Positions 18,258 through 26,393 are shown, numbered from the stretch's first letter. The stretch is 43,804 nucleotides of DNA from Marinifilum caeruleilacunae (GCF_013141825.1 NZ_RZNH01000045.1:1-43804); one strand, 5' to 3'. Notes: a model not told the origin generated them from the sequence alone. Made by a program: numbers and translations.

Positions 18258-18740
18258 TTATTGTTTGGTAACATTTTGCTTTTGAATCGATTTATGCAGC
18301 TCATTTACCTGTTTCAATGCCGCTGAACCATACCAAGGGTGTAATTCCATTACCAATCTCCCTGCTTTTACTGCAGGATCGCTTTTGGTTAAAGCCCTTG
18401 CTTCTTCCATGCTTTCTACATCGAAAATGTAAATCCCCCTAATTTCGCCATCATCCAGAAACGGACCAGCAAGAACCAATTTCCCCTCCTTTGCAAGTCT
18501 TCCAATATTTTCAAGATGAGCTTTCTGCAGTTTTACAGCACTTATCGAATCCTGGCTTCGATTAGGACCACTTTTTAAAAATGCCATCACATATTGGCTC
18601 ATTCCATACTGATCGGCTTTGAGTTTCTCTGCCAGGCCGGCATTATAAACAGGCTGTGTATCAACCTCATCTTTACCTTTAGGCTGACATGAAATGAAAA
18701 CAAAAACAATAATAAACAGTAGGTTTTTAATAAGTTTCAT
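18258..18740 (-). CDS. YCII-domain lipoprotein
   Basis: 160 residues with a lipoprotein signal (LLFIIVFVFISC, acylated Cys18). The body (about 45-135) is a YciI/DGPF-like ferredoxin-fold domain: KAHLENIGRLAKEGKLVLAGP, then GIYIFDVESMEEARALTKSDPA and the closing ELHPWYG. YciI-like proteins are usually cytoplasmic and of uncertain function; here one is exported and lipid-anchored, a version seen in Bacteroidota. First gene of the group running to 15023. Confidence 0.82.
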   Translation of the reverse strand: MKLIKNLLFIIVFVFISCQPKGKDEVDTQPVYNAGLAEKLKADQYGMSQYVMAFLKSGPNRSQDSISAVKLQKAHLENIGRLAKEGKLVLAGPFLDDGEIRGIYIFDVESMEEARALTKSDPAVKAGRLVMELHPWYGSAALKQVNELHKSIQKQNVTKQ

Positions 18741-18837
18741 CTGATCTTTTTTATCCTGATTGATTCTAAAAAAGAAAGATAATTAAAGTTTTAAACTTCT
18801 TTAACACTTTTTGGGAGTGCTTAACCGTTTTTGAGCC

Positions 18838-18939
18838 TACATTTGTAATATAACAAAACAGAAAAGTGGTTTTTTCATAGATTAAGTTATAGGGTTAAAA
18901 AGTGAATATAGAAAAGTCGGGGTGGTTCCCGACTTTTTT
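18838..18939 (+). ncRNA. Possible small RNA transcript (-7 box to terminator), tentative
   Basis: A consensus -7 element TACATTTG lies at 18838-18845 on the plus strand. About 70 bases later there is a strong hairpin with a six-T run. No coding frame fits between them. The predicted RNA is about 85-90 nt. The nearest -33-like TTTG is 24 bases upstream, a little far, so the promoter is not ideal. The hairpin may exist only to terminate the EamA gene from the other strand. Confidence 0.3.
18913..18939. terminator. Bidirectional hairpin terminator after the EamA gene
   Basis: A 9-bp stem AAAGTCGGG / CCCGACTTT (18913-18921 / 18928-18936) with T runs on both strands. On the minus strand it lies 14 bases after the stop of the DMT transporter gene. 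The T run is longer on the plus strand. Confidence 0.85.
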
Positions 18940-18952
18940 GTTTATACTCCCT

Positions 18953-19828
18953 TTACCTTTTCAGAATGGTTTTTACATCTTTTAGTTTGATTTCTGCAAA
19001 GAGTATTCCTGTAAAGATCAATAATCCTCCAATAATGGTTTTTGTGCTTAGCTCTTCGTTTAAATAAAAATAAGCTGTAATGGCCGCAAACAATGGTTCA
19101 AAAGAGAAAATAATAGAGGTTGTTATCTCAGAAATGAATTTTTGATAAGAGTTTTGTACCGTATACATAAAGGCAGTAGCAAATAAAGCGGTAAAGAGTA
19201 TGGCCTGCCATAGCTTAAATTGAGTTGGTACAAAGAGCTCTCCCCTCATTCCTGCATAAGTTGTACACAGCACTCCAACCACCAAAAACTGAATGATCGA
19301 AAGCAAAACGCCATCGCAGTTTGGACTAATATTACCAACCATGATAATGTAAATGGCGAATAATATTGCAGAAACAAATACCCAAGAATCTCCTATATTA
19401 AGTTGCAGACCACTGCTAAGAGTCAATAAGGCAAGTCCCATGGTTGCCATGATTACAGCAAGTATAATATTTGCAGTAGGTAATTTCTTTTGCATTACCG
19501 ATAAAATCAAAGGCACAAATACTACCGAAAGGCCAGTTATAAAACCTCCTTTCGATGCTGTGGTATACTGCAAACCTATTGTTTGAGCTAAAAAACTAGC
19601 CAGCAAAGGTAAGGATAGCAGCAAGCCATATTTAATCACCTGAAAATCTATTTTCCTGATTTTTTTCATAAAGATCAAGGCCAAAACAAAGCCTGCCAAT
19701 AAAAATCGATAGCCCAGGAATCCGGCTACACTAATTAAAGAGACTGCATCTTTAATAAATACAAAGGTCATTCCCCAAAATATGGTTCCCAACAATAACA
19801 ACAAAATTGTCTTTATTCTCACACTCAT
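18953..19828 (-). CDS. DMT-superfamily (EamA) transporter
   Basis: 291 residues with about ten hydrophobic spans arranged as two EamA repeats (about 6-140 and 150-280). Typical features are the N-terminal GTIFWGMTFVFIKDA and the second-half GGLLIFTGILFAEI. Members export or import metabolites such as amino acids or nucleosides; the substrate cannot be read from the sequence. Between its promoter and start codon lies a roughly 270-nt leader holding an unassigned riboswitch-like structure with its own terminator, so the ligand of that RNA may be the transported compound. Confidence 0.92.
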   Translation of the reverse strand: MSVRIKTILLLLLGTIFWGMTFVFIKDAVSLISVAGFLGYRFLLAGFVLALIFMKKIRKIDFQVIKYGLLLSLPLLASFLAQTIGLQYTTASKGGFITGLSVVFVPLILSVMQKKLPTANIILAVIMATMGLALLTLSSGLQLNIGDSWVFVSAILFAIYIIMVGNISPNCDGVLLSIIQFLVVGVLCTTYAGMRGELFVPTQFKLWQAILFTALFATAFMYTVQNSYQKFISEITTSIIFSFEPLFAAITAYFYLNEELSTKTIIGGLLIFTGILFAEIKLKDVKTILKR

Positions 19829-19971
19829 AACTTAAACGATTAAAATATTCATACCATTACAATTCAGCAAAAAACGATAGCATATAAGGATAGATCACGT
19901 GGGAACGAATGGTATATCCCATGAGTAATTTTCCAATTAAAAATACAAGTTGCGGTTTTGTTGTTGTACAC

Positions 19972-20096
19972 AAAAAAAGCTTCATTATTCAAACAATTTA
20001 TCATGAAGCTATGGTACACAGAGAAGATCTGTGATGAGCATAGGTGATATTCAAAATCTTCCATAGCGGGAATATCGCCCGATTATCATGCTCAAT
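19972..20096 (-). ncRNA. Candidate riboswitch/attenuator leader of the DMT transporter gene
   Basis: Read on the minus strand, the leader can form P1 (20088-20094 with 20035-20041, 7 bp) enclosing P2 (20070-20076 with 20046-20052, 7 bp). P3 follows (20028-20033 with 20017-20022, 6 bp), then an 8-bp terminator stem (20003-20010 with 19978-19985) and seven Ts (19972-19978). The P2 loop holds GCTATGG (20061-20067). It is exactly complementary to CCATAGC (20008-20014), which overlaps the first three bases of the terminator arm. A pseudoknot or antiterminator could therefore compete with the terminator. It matches no riboswitch class that I recognise. All pairings are by eye. Confidence 0.55.
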
Positions 20097-20102
20097 CTGA
20101 TG

Positions 20103-20133
20103 CGAATATATACTTTTTTGGAGCAGAGGCAAA
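20103..20133 (-). promoter_or_regulatory. Promoter of the DMT transporter leader
   Basis: On the minus strand, TTTG (20130-20133) and TATATTCG (20103-20110) are separated by 19 bases, one mismatch from the Bacteroidota TTTG / TAnnTTTG consensus. Transcription would begin near 20096, right at the 5' base of the P1 stem of the leader RNA, which supports both calls. Confidence 0.6.
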
Positions 20134-20160
20134 AAAAACGAAAAAAATTATTTCCTGATG

Positions 20161-20189
20161 GGGGTATTCTCCGAACCAATTGTCTTCCT
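20161..20189 (+). promoter_or_regulatory. ECF-type promoter of the TonB receptor gene (copy 1)
   Basis: GGGGTA (20161-20166), 12 bases, ATTGTC (20179-20184), two bases, CCT (20187-20189). The same pattern with identical spacing recurs at 26336-26364. It does not resemble the housekeeping TTTG/TAnnTTTG promoter. The -10-like block ends 40 bases before the ATG. The likely factor is the ECF sigma encoded at about 22732-23313. Confidence 0.65.
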
Positions 20190-20224
20190 CATGATTTTAA
20201 TATTATTCATCTGATTAAAAACTC

Positions 20225-22585
20225 ATGAAAAGAAAAAATTGCATTGTTCTAATCCTCCTGGCATTATTGGGAAGTCTGCCAGTTAGTGCTCTAAATATCA
20301 ACACACAATACCATCAAAACATTCGAGGAAAAATAACAGACCATGAAACCAAACAAGCTTTAGTTGGAGCTAATATTATCGTTCTAAACTCCGACCCATT
20401 TAAAGGAACAGCAAGTGATATAGATGGCAATTTTATTTTAGATCATGTGGAAATTGGCAGAGTTTCTCTACACATAACTTGTATGGGGTACGAAGCAAAA
20501 ACCATTGCGAACATAGAGTTAGGTTCGGCAAAGGAAGTGTTTTTGGAAATAGAGCTGATAGAATCAATAACAAAGATTCAGGAAGTTAAAGTTTATCCGA
20601 AAACAGCCAAACATGAAACACTTAATAAAATGGCCCTGGTAAGTGGTCAAGCTTTTACAGTTGAAGAAACCAGCAGGTACTCAGGGGCTTTAAACGATCC
20701 GGCACGAATGGTTTCGGCCTATGCAGGTGTTTCTTCCGATGGTGAAGGTTCCAATGAGATTATCGTTCGAGGAAACTCGCCCAAAGGCATTCAATGGCGA
20801 CTGGAAGGAATCGAAATTCCAAATCCCAATCATTTTGCCGACGAAGGCTCAACCGGAGGAGCTGTAAATGCCCTAAACAGCAACTTACTTCGCAATTCCG
20901 ATTTCTTTACCGGTGCATTTTCGGCCGAGTATGGGAATGCCTATTCCGGAATTTTCGATATTAATTTACGATCTGGAAACAATGCAAGGCATGAGCAAAC
21001 ATTTGGCTTTAGCACAATGGGAATTGATTTCACCCTTGAAGGTCCAATAAAGAAAGGCTATTCTGGTTCTTATTTGGCCAATTATCGTTACTCTTCTCTC
21101 GAATTGTTGAACAATGCTGGTATAGTTGATTTCGACGGCATTCCAAAATACCAGGATGGATCGTTTAAACTGGTATTGCCAACAAAAAAGGTGGGTAAGT
21201 TTAGCATTTTTGGTCTGTTTGGAAAAAGTAACATGCTAAATAAAGAAGAAACAGATGATGAAAGCATTACGCTTGGAGAAAACGAAATCGATTCGGATTT
21301 ACAAATAGTTGGAATGACCAATCTCTTGCCTATTGGAAAAAAATCTTACCTAAAAAACACATTGGCATATTCTGCAAGCAACAGTAAATACAAATCAAAC
21401 ATTTTGGGTAATGAGGATCGAATGTTTTTGGCTTTAAAAGAGAAGTATCAGCACGATTATCTAAAATTTGTGTCGAATTTTAATACCAAATTGAATGCAA
21501 AAAACAGTATAAAAGCAGGAATTCAATACACTCATTTGGGTTTTGATATCAGTAGCCAGAACGATTTTAAAAATACGGGCTCTTTTATTAGCGATGTAAA
21601 TTCCGATGGCAATTCTCACCTGCTCCAATCCTTTGTGAATTGGAAATATCGAATCACACCAAAGCTCAGTCTTGTATCGGGAGTACATGCAAGTTATTTT
21701 TCTTTAAATGATGACCAAAGCATTGAGCCTCGCATTGGACTGAAATACAATTTTTTGCCCAATCAGTCTCTGTCATTTGGTTTTGGTGTACACAGTAAAC
21801 TGGAAAGTCTTTCCACTTATTTTATCCAGTTAATGGATGAGAATGATATGCCATACACGCCCAATAAAAATTTAAAAATGAGCAAGGCAAGGCATTATGT
21901 ACTGGGCTACAACAATCAATTGAATCGTAATTTGCAGTTAAAAATAGAAGCCTACTACCAGGATTTGTACGATTTGGCTGTGGAAAATGATCCGAATAGC
22001 AAAATCGTGCTTCAGGATATTAAGGAAGGACTTGCCGATTATGATTTTGTAAACGAAGGAAGTGGTAAAAATTATGGAATTGAGCTTACGTTGGAAAGGT
22101 TTTTTCACAACAATTTCTACTACCTGTTTTCGGGTTCTCTTTATCAATCGAAATTTACAGCATTGGATGGAATTGAACGAAACTCAAGATACAATGGGAA
22201 TTACACTGCCAATCTGTTAATTGGGAAAGAATACAAAGTTGGTAAAGAAGGTAAGAACAGAATTGGCTGGAATGGAAAAGTGAGCTTTCGTGGTGGACAG
22301 TATTACACTCCTGTTGATTTGATTAAAAGTCAGGAAGCTGGTGAAACCATTTATAAAGAGGATAGCGAATTCTCGATACAAGCCGATGATCTTTTTGTTC
22401 TAAATGCAACCTTTAGCTACAAGGTGAATCGAAAAAAAACAAGGCATGAGTTCAAATTGGATATCAAAAACCTAACAAACAACCAGGCTAAAATACTGGA
22501 ACGTTACAATAAAGCAACACATGAAATCGAGAATGGAGAACAATTATCGATACTACCAAGTTTGTATTACATTTTACATTTCTAA
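20225..22585 (+). CDS. TonB-dependent outer-membrane receptor with CarboxypepD_reg-like N-terminus
   Basis: 786 residues. Signal peptide about 1-22, then a carboxypeptidase-regulatory-like domain (about 32-118), a plug (about 150-255, with NEIIVRGNSPKGIQWRLEGI and FSAEYGNAYSGIFDINLRSG), and a 22-stranded-type barrel to the C-terminal Phe (SLYYILHF), the usual outer-membrane signature. It has no STN domain, so it cannot itself act as a FecA-like transducer, and no SusD gene follows, so it is not a classic glycan-uptake pair. It precedes the sigma/FecR/STN genes and carries an ECF-type promoter. Substrate unknown. The start at 20225 gives a good signal peptide. Confidence 0.9.
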   Translation: MKRKNCIVLILLALLGSLPVSALNINTQYHQNIRGKITDHETKQALVGANIIVLNSDPFKGTASDIDGNFILDHVEIGRVSLHITCMGYEAKTIANIELGSAKEVFLEIELIESITKIQEVKVYPKTAKHETLNKMALVSGQAFTVEETSRYSGALNDPARMVSAYAGVSSDGEGSNEIIVRGNSPKGIQWRLEGIEIPNPNHFADEGSTGGAVNALNSNLLRNSDFFTGAFSAEYGNAYSGIFDINLRSGNNARHEQTFGFSTMGIDFTLEGPIKKGYSGSYLANYRYSSLELLNNAGIVDFDGIPKYQDGSFKLVLPTKKVGKFSIFGLFGKSNMLNKEETDDESITLGENEIDSDLQIVGMTNLLPIGKKSYLKNTLAYSASNSKYKSNILGNEDRMFLALKEKYQHDYLKFVSNFNTKLNAKNSIKAGIQYTHLGFDISSQNDFKNTGSFISDVNSDGNSHLLQSFVNWKYRITPKLSLVSGVHASYFSLNDDQSIEPRIGLKYNFLPNQSLSFGFGVHSKLESLSTYFIQLMDENDMPYTPNKNLKMSKARHYVLGYNNQLNRNLQLKIEAYYQDLYDLAVENDPNSKIVLQDIKEGLADYDFVNEGSGKNYGIELTLERFFHNNFYYLFSGSLYQSKFTALDGIERNSRYNGNYTANLLIGKEYKVGKEGKNRIGWNGKVSFRGGQYYTPVDLIKSQEAGETIYKEDSEFSIQADDLFVLNATFSYKVNRKKTRHEFKLDIKNLTNNQAKILERYNKATHEIENGEQLSILPSLYYILHF

Positions 22586-22625
22586 AGAATGATGAAATAA
22601 GCCACAACTGCAATATCGATATGAA

Positions 22626-22662
22626 CCACACAGAGATAAAGAATTAATTTATCCTTGTGTGG
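22626..22662 (+). repeat. Long hairpin after the TonB receptor gene
   Basis: Fifteen-base arms (22626-22640 and 22648-22662) pair except for two central mismatches, with a 7-base loop. No U run follows, so it is not a normal intrinsic terminator. It may protect the 3' end of the receptor mRNA or mark a processing site. It lies 41 bases past the stop codon. Confidence 0.55.
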
Positions 22663-22708
22663 CTTCTGCATTAATAAAATATTACTTTATCAAACCTAAA
22701 AATTCATC

Positions 22709-22716
22709 TACCTTTG
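22709..22716 (+). promoter_or_regulatory. Housekeeping-type -7 element (TACCTTTG) of the ECF sigma gene
   Basis: An exact TAnnTTTG match. No clear TTTG is seen about 20 bases upstream, so strength is uncertain. It overlaps the first possible TTG codon of the sigma gene, which argues that translation starts further downstream. The sigma gene would thus be made by the main sigma factor, while its targets use the ECF promoter. Confidence 0.45.
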
Positions 22717-22731
22717 CTTTTACTAACTAGC

Positions 22732-23313
22732 TTGACATTGACCACGGAGCATCGCATACATTCAGATTGCATTAGCAGAGAAGATTTTGAAAACCTGTTC
22801 AACGATCACTACTCTCGTTTATGTGCCTATGCCTATAACTTTTTGAAGGAACAAGAAGGATCGGAGGAGATTGTGCAGGAGGTCTTCTTCAAGCTTTGGA
22901 TCAATCGATCAGAAATTCAGATCAACAGCTCTATGGAATCCTACCTGTATCGTTCGGTTAGAAATGCAAGCCTCAATCTTATCAAACACATCAGCATTCG
23001 GGAAAAGTACAAGGAATACAATAAGGAGGCAATAGAATATGATGAACAAATCGATAAAGATCCGATGAATGCTTCGGAGTTGGAATTGAAAATCAGGGCC
23101 AGTATCGATAAACTTCCCGAACAGAGAAAGAAGATTTTTATCCTGAGTAGATATGAACAATTAAAATACAAAGAAATTGCCGAACAGCTGGGCATATCAG
23201 TTAAAACAGTTGAGAACCAAATGGGAAAAGCTTTAAAATTCCTACGTGAAGAATTGGCCGATTACCTCCCATTGATTGTCTTGTTTTTCAAACATTTTTT
23301 CAATGGAGAATAG
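22732..23313 (+). CDS. ECF RNA polymerase sigma factor (Bacteroidota FecI-like)
   Basis: About 193 residues. Region 2 is visible as FENLFNDHYSRLCAYAYNFL, with EEIVQEVFFKLWINR at its core, and region 4 as LPEQRKKIFILSRYEQLKYK with a helix-turn-helix EIAEQLGISVKTVENQM. The frame is open from TTG 22714, but that codon lies in the -7 element, and no ATG exists before region 2. TTG 22732 or 22738 are the likely starts, so the N-terminus is uncertain. A FecR-type anti-sigma gene follows after 80 bases. It probably recognises the three GGGGTA...ATTGTC sites in this module. Confidence 0.9.
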   Translation: MTLTTEHRIHSDCISREDFENLFNDHYSRLCAYAYNFLKEQEGSEEIVQEVFFKLWINRSEIQINSSMESYLYRSVRNASLNLIKHISIREKYKEYNKEAIEYDEQIDKDPMNASELELKIRASIDKLPEQRKKIFILSRYEQLKYKEIAEQLGISVKTVENQMGKALKFLREELADYLPLIVLFFKHFFNGE

Positions 23314-23341
23314 GGTGAAAAGCAAATTCAATTGTCTTACT
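23312..23341 (+). promoter_or_regulatory. ECF-type promoter before the FecR gene (copy 3, weaker)
   Basis: AGGGTG (23312-23317), 13 bases, then ATTGTCTTACT (23331-23341). The -10-like block matches the other two copies (ATTGTC, W, T, M, CT). The -35-like block is degenerate, or shifted by one base. It lies 53 bases before the FecR ATG and would drive FecR and the STN protein. Confidence 0.45.
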
Positions 23342-23393
23342 ATAAAGAAAACAAAACACCATAAACAGGCTGACAGACAGAAATTAATTGTGC

Positions 23394-24419
23394 ATGAAAA
23401 GTGACAACCTACATATAGATGATAGCTTATTGGCCAAATTTCTTTTGGGTGAAACCACAAGCAAAGAACGAGGCATTATCATCGATTGGCTGGATGAAAA
23501 ACAGGAAAACCGCGATCAGCTTGATCAACTGGAGTCGGTGTGGCTGGAAAGTGGCAAACTAAAGCCAAAGCCGATTCCCGTAAACAAAACACTTGCCTGG
23601 TCGATTCTTTCCAGGCGAATGGATGAACATGAGGCAAGCCTGTCTCCTTCCAGTAAAAAATACTCCAGTTTTAAAATCGCCATCTACACGGCTGTGGCTG
23701 CTTCTGTTTTGGCATTTATTGGCATTTTCAACTGGTATTCAAATCAACCTGCAGAAATCGAGCAGTTTGTACTTGCTAATAATTCCACAGAAACACTAAA
23801 AGAAATTCTTCCCGATGGATCGGAGATCTGCTTGAATGAATCTGCTCAGATTCGCTATGAAACCAATAAAAATCAGCAAAGAATTGTTCACCTGGAAGGA
23901 GAAGCATTCTTTAGTGTAAAAAGAGATACACTGCGCCCATTTATTGTACACGCTGGCATTGGAGGTGTAAAAGTACTGGGAACAAGTTTCCAGGTAAAAG
24001 AAAGAGCTAATGGCGATATTGCGGTGGATGTTAGCTCGGGGAAAGTAGAATTGTTCCGTACGAACAGAGCCACAAATGATACGCTTCATTTAGTTTTGGT
24101 GAAAGATGAAAGTGGATTAATTTCGAATTTGCAGGATACAATTATACGTGTAAGCAGTAATTCTTCAGCTTTCTTTTGGGTAGATCAGAGACTTTCGTTT
24201 AGAAACAAGCCATTAAAAGAGGTGTTTGAGATATTGGAAGTTTGCTACAATGTTGAAATTATATCCGATGATCCTGAAATTAATGACAAATACTATACTT
24301 CTTCATTTATCGATAACGATGTAGAAGAGGTGATTGAAGTAATCTCGAATACCTACCAGTTTTCTTATGCAAAAGAGAACAATGTAATTACAATAACCAG
24401 CAATGATAGCAATGAATAG
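23394..24419 (+). CDS. FecR-family anti-sigma factor (with DUF4974)
   Basis: 341 residues from ATG 23394; the open frame allows TTG 23388, which I reject. The cytoplasmic N-terminus (about 1-90) should bind the sigma factor. One membrane span lies at about 93-112 (AIYTAVAASVLAFIGIF). The FecR domain follows (about 120-220, ILPDGSEICLNESAQIRY, GEAFFSV, VKVLGTSFQV) and a C-terminal DUF4974 (about 265-335). DUF4974 is the usual partner for an STN domain, and the next gene encodes one. Its stop overlaps the start of the next gene, which suggests coupled translation. Confidence 0.93.
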   Translation: MKSDNLHIDDSLLAKFLLGETTSKERGIIIDWLDEKQENRDQLDQLESVWLESGKLKPKPIPVNKTLAWSILSRRMDEHEASLSPSSKKYSSFKIAIYTAVAASVLAFIGIFNWYSNQPAEIEQFVLANNSTETLKEILPDGSEICLNESAQIRYETNKNQQRIVHLEGEAFFSVKRDTLRPFIVHAGIGGVKVLGTSFQVKERANGDIAVDVSSGKVELFRTNRATNDTLHLVLVKDESGLISNLQDTIIRVSSNSSAFFWVDQRLSFRNKPLKEVFEILEVCYNVEIISDDPEINDKYYTSSFIDNDVEEVIEVISNTYQFSYAKENNVITITSNDSNE

Positions 24420-26259
24420 AACTCTCTGTCTCACAATACTAATGGCCTGTATTTTCAATCTTTCGAAGATACAGGCTCAGAACTTTCTGGAAAAGGAGAT
24501 TCTTGTGGAGGTCAAGAATCAAACTACAGAATCGACCATGTTTATTCTTGAAAAACTAGGTGGCTTTAACTTCTCATACGACGCCATGCTTCTTGATCCC
24601 ACAAAAATGGTATCTATTGAAGGAAAACGAGCAAGCCTGGAAGAGATTCTCGATGAACTTTTCCAGGGCAGATTTACCTATAAAGTAATAGGTTCGCACG
24701 TAATTTTACAGGCCAAAAATAAAGATGGATTGAACAATACCATGTGGATTTTATCGGGTATCATTAGTGATTCCCAGGGCAATCCGCTGGAAAATGCCAT
24801 TGTTTACGAGGTCAACAGGCAGGCTTCCTTCATTACCAATCCCGATGGCAGATATATGCTTCGTCTTGAAGGTGATCAACCGCTTGGAATTAATTTTAGC
24901 TGTAAGGGATATCAGGACACTGTTGCTTTTATTCAATCCAATCAGAACAAAAGTTTCAATATAGCACTTCACCCATGGAAAGCTGAAAATATTTTTAAAG
25001 AGCATCCAACATTTTCGCAAAGTTTGCGACCAAAAAACAAGGCAATCAATTGGGCATATACGGAGAAAGATTTGAAGGATTTAGCCATGGTAAACCTCAT
25101 GGTCCCAAGAAAAACCCTCTATGTTTCGAACAATTTAAATGTACAGGAAGTTCGACTTGTACAAGTCTCATTTATTCCTTCCTGGGGTACCAATCGATTG
25201 ACCAATGGATTGGTGACAAACAAATATTCTTTGAATATAATTGCTGGTTATTCGGCCAATATCGATGGGCTGGAGATTGGAGCTGTAGCCAATATTATCC
25301 GCCAGGAAATGAATGGAGTACAAATTGCTGGTGCCGTAAATGTTGTGGGAGAAGACGTAAATGGTATACAGGTAGCCGGTGCAGTAAATACCAACCTTGG
25401 CAATATGGATGGTGTGCAAGTGGCTGGGGCCGTAAATCGTGTAAAGGGCGACATTAAAGGACTGCAAATTAGTGGAGCAGTAAACACGGCAGCTGTAACA
25501 TCGGCGGATAGCTTATCGCTGAAAGGCTGGAATGGCCAGTTAAGTGGTGGAATTAACCTTCATGGTGGAGAGAGAATTAACCTACAGGTGAGCGGCGCTT
25601 ACAACCAGGCCAATTCGGTGGATGGACTTCAGGTATCAGGAGGAATCAACTATGTGAAAGGAACCACAAATGGATTGCAGCTATCGGCACTTTACAATCA
25701 TACCTATAAGTTAAGAGGAATTCAGTTTGGCTTAATCAATCATGCCGATACCATAGAAAATGGCTTTCCGATTGGTTTGGTGAATATCATTAAAAACGGT
25801 TATCACAAATGGGAATTCTCGAGCGACGAAAGCTTCTACCTGAATGTAGCCTACAAAACAGGTGGTAAAAACCTGTACAGTTTCTTAAAGATTGGCGTAG
25901 GAAAATATTTAAATGCGGCCTACGGTATTGGTTATACAACCAACCCTAAACGTAAATTCTCGGTAAACCTGGATCTTTCGGGTTCGGCCCTCTTCAATAC
26001 CGATTCAGATTATGATCTTTTCGCAGGAGATATTTACCGTGCTCAGCTGGGTCTTAATTTCAAGCTATCGGATCAACTGGTTTTAAGTACCGGGCCAGCT
26101 TATAATTTCTGTAGTCCTGACAAAAAACAGGAAAAAGTTGCTAATGGTAATTTATCGAGCCAGAACACTCCATTTTATGGCAATTACCATATCGACAAAG
26201 CTGTAAGCAGCTTAAAAAACCAGTATTGGTTGGGATGGCAGCTTGGCCTAAGATTCTAA
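24403..26259 (+). CDS. STN-domain protein fused to a 16-residue-repeat outer-membrane-like domain
   Basis: 618 residues. Signal peptide about 1-26 (starts at 24403 or ATG 24412). STN domain about 27-105 (ESTMFILEKLGGFNFSYD...LEEILDELFQGRFTYKVIG). CarboxypepD_reg-like domain about 115-192. From about 250 it resembles the next gene product. Residues 288-360 contain back-to-back 16-residue units of the form (D/N)G(V/L/I)Q(V/I)(A/S)GAVN, and looser copies run to about 460. The end is strand-rich and closes with GWQLGLRF, a C-terminal Phe typical of outer-membrane barrels. The repeats resemble LA_2272-type surface repeat proteins. No TonB plug or receptor barrel is present, unlike normal STN receptors. 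It probably signals to the FecR protein from the outer membrane. Confidence 0.8.
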   Translation: MIAMNRTLCLTILMACIFNLSKIQAQNFLEKEILVEVKNQTTESTMFILEKLGGFNFSYDAMLLDPTKMVSIEGKRASLEEILDELFQGRFTYKVIGSHVILQAKNKDGLNNTMWILSGIISDSQGNPLENAIVYEVNRQASFITNPDGRYMLRLEGDQPLGINFSCKGYQDTVAFIQSNQNKSFNIALHPWKAENIFKEHPTFSQSLRPKNKAINWAYTEKDLKDLAMVNLMVPRKTLYVSNNLNVQEVRLVQVSFIPSWGTNRLTNGLVTNKYSLNIIAGYSANIDGLEIGAVANIIRQEMNGVQIAGAVNVVGEDVNGIQVAGAVNTNLGNMDGVQVAGAVNRVKGDIKGLQISGAVNTAAVTSADSLSLKGWNGQLSGGINLHGGERINLQVSGAYNQANSVDGLQVSGGINYVKGTTNGLQLSALYNHTYKLRGIQFGLINHADTIENGFPIGLVNIIKNGYHKWEFSSDESFYLNVAYKTGGKNLYSFLKIGVGKYLNAAYGIGYTTNPKRKFSVNLDLSGSALFNTDSDYDLFAGDIYRAQLGLNFKLSDQLVLSTGPAYNFCSPDKKQEKVANGNLSSQNTPFYGNYHIDKAVSSLKNQYWLGWQLGLRF

Positions 26260-26335
26260 ATCATTCGTATGTTAGCATTTGTAGAGTGAACTCATACAAA
26301 TATTAGAACAGATAAACATTTTTTTTCATGCAGTA

Positions 26336-26364
26336 GGGGTAGATTTCTGATCGATTGTCATCCT
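26336..26364 (+). promoter_or_regulatory. ECF-type promoter of the repeat-protein gene (copy 2)
   Basis: GGGGTA (26336-26341), 12 bases, ATTGTC (26354-26359), two bases, CCT (26362-26364): the same arrangement as at 20161-20189. It lies 30 bases before the ATG at 26394. The GATTGT part also forms an inverted repeat with ACAATC at about 26371-26376, which may be chance. Confidence 0.65.
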
Positions 26365-26393
26365 GATATACAATCAAAACACAAATAAAAAAA

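Noticed and set aside
18122-18304. 60-codon minus-strand frame overlapping the VWA and YCII genes
   Set aside because: Out of frame with both real genes and without family features.
19864-20064. 66-codon minus-strand open frame before the EamA gene
   Set aside because: It runs through the structured leader and past the terminator hairpin; no domain and no run of one amino acid as in attenuator peptides.
20225-22585. SusC of a polysaccharide-utilisation locus
   Set aside because: No SusD-like gene or glycosidases nearby; the protein is shorter than usual SusC and has no STN domain.
22714-22731. TTG 22714 as start of the ECF sigma gene
   Set aside because: The codon is the end of the TACCTTTG -7 element, so transcription should begin after it.
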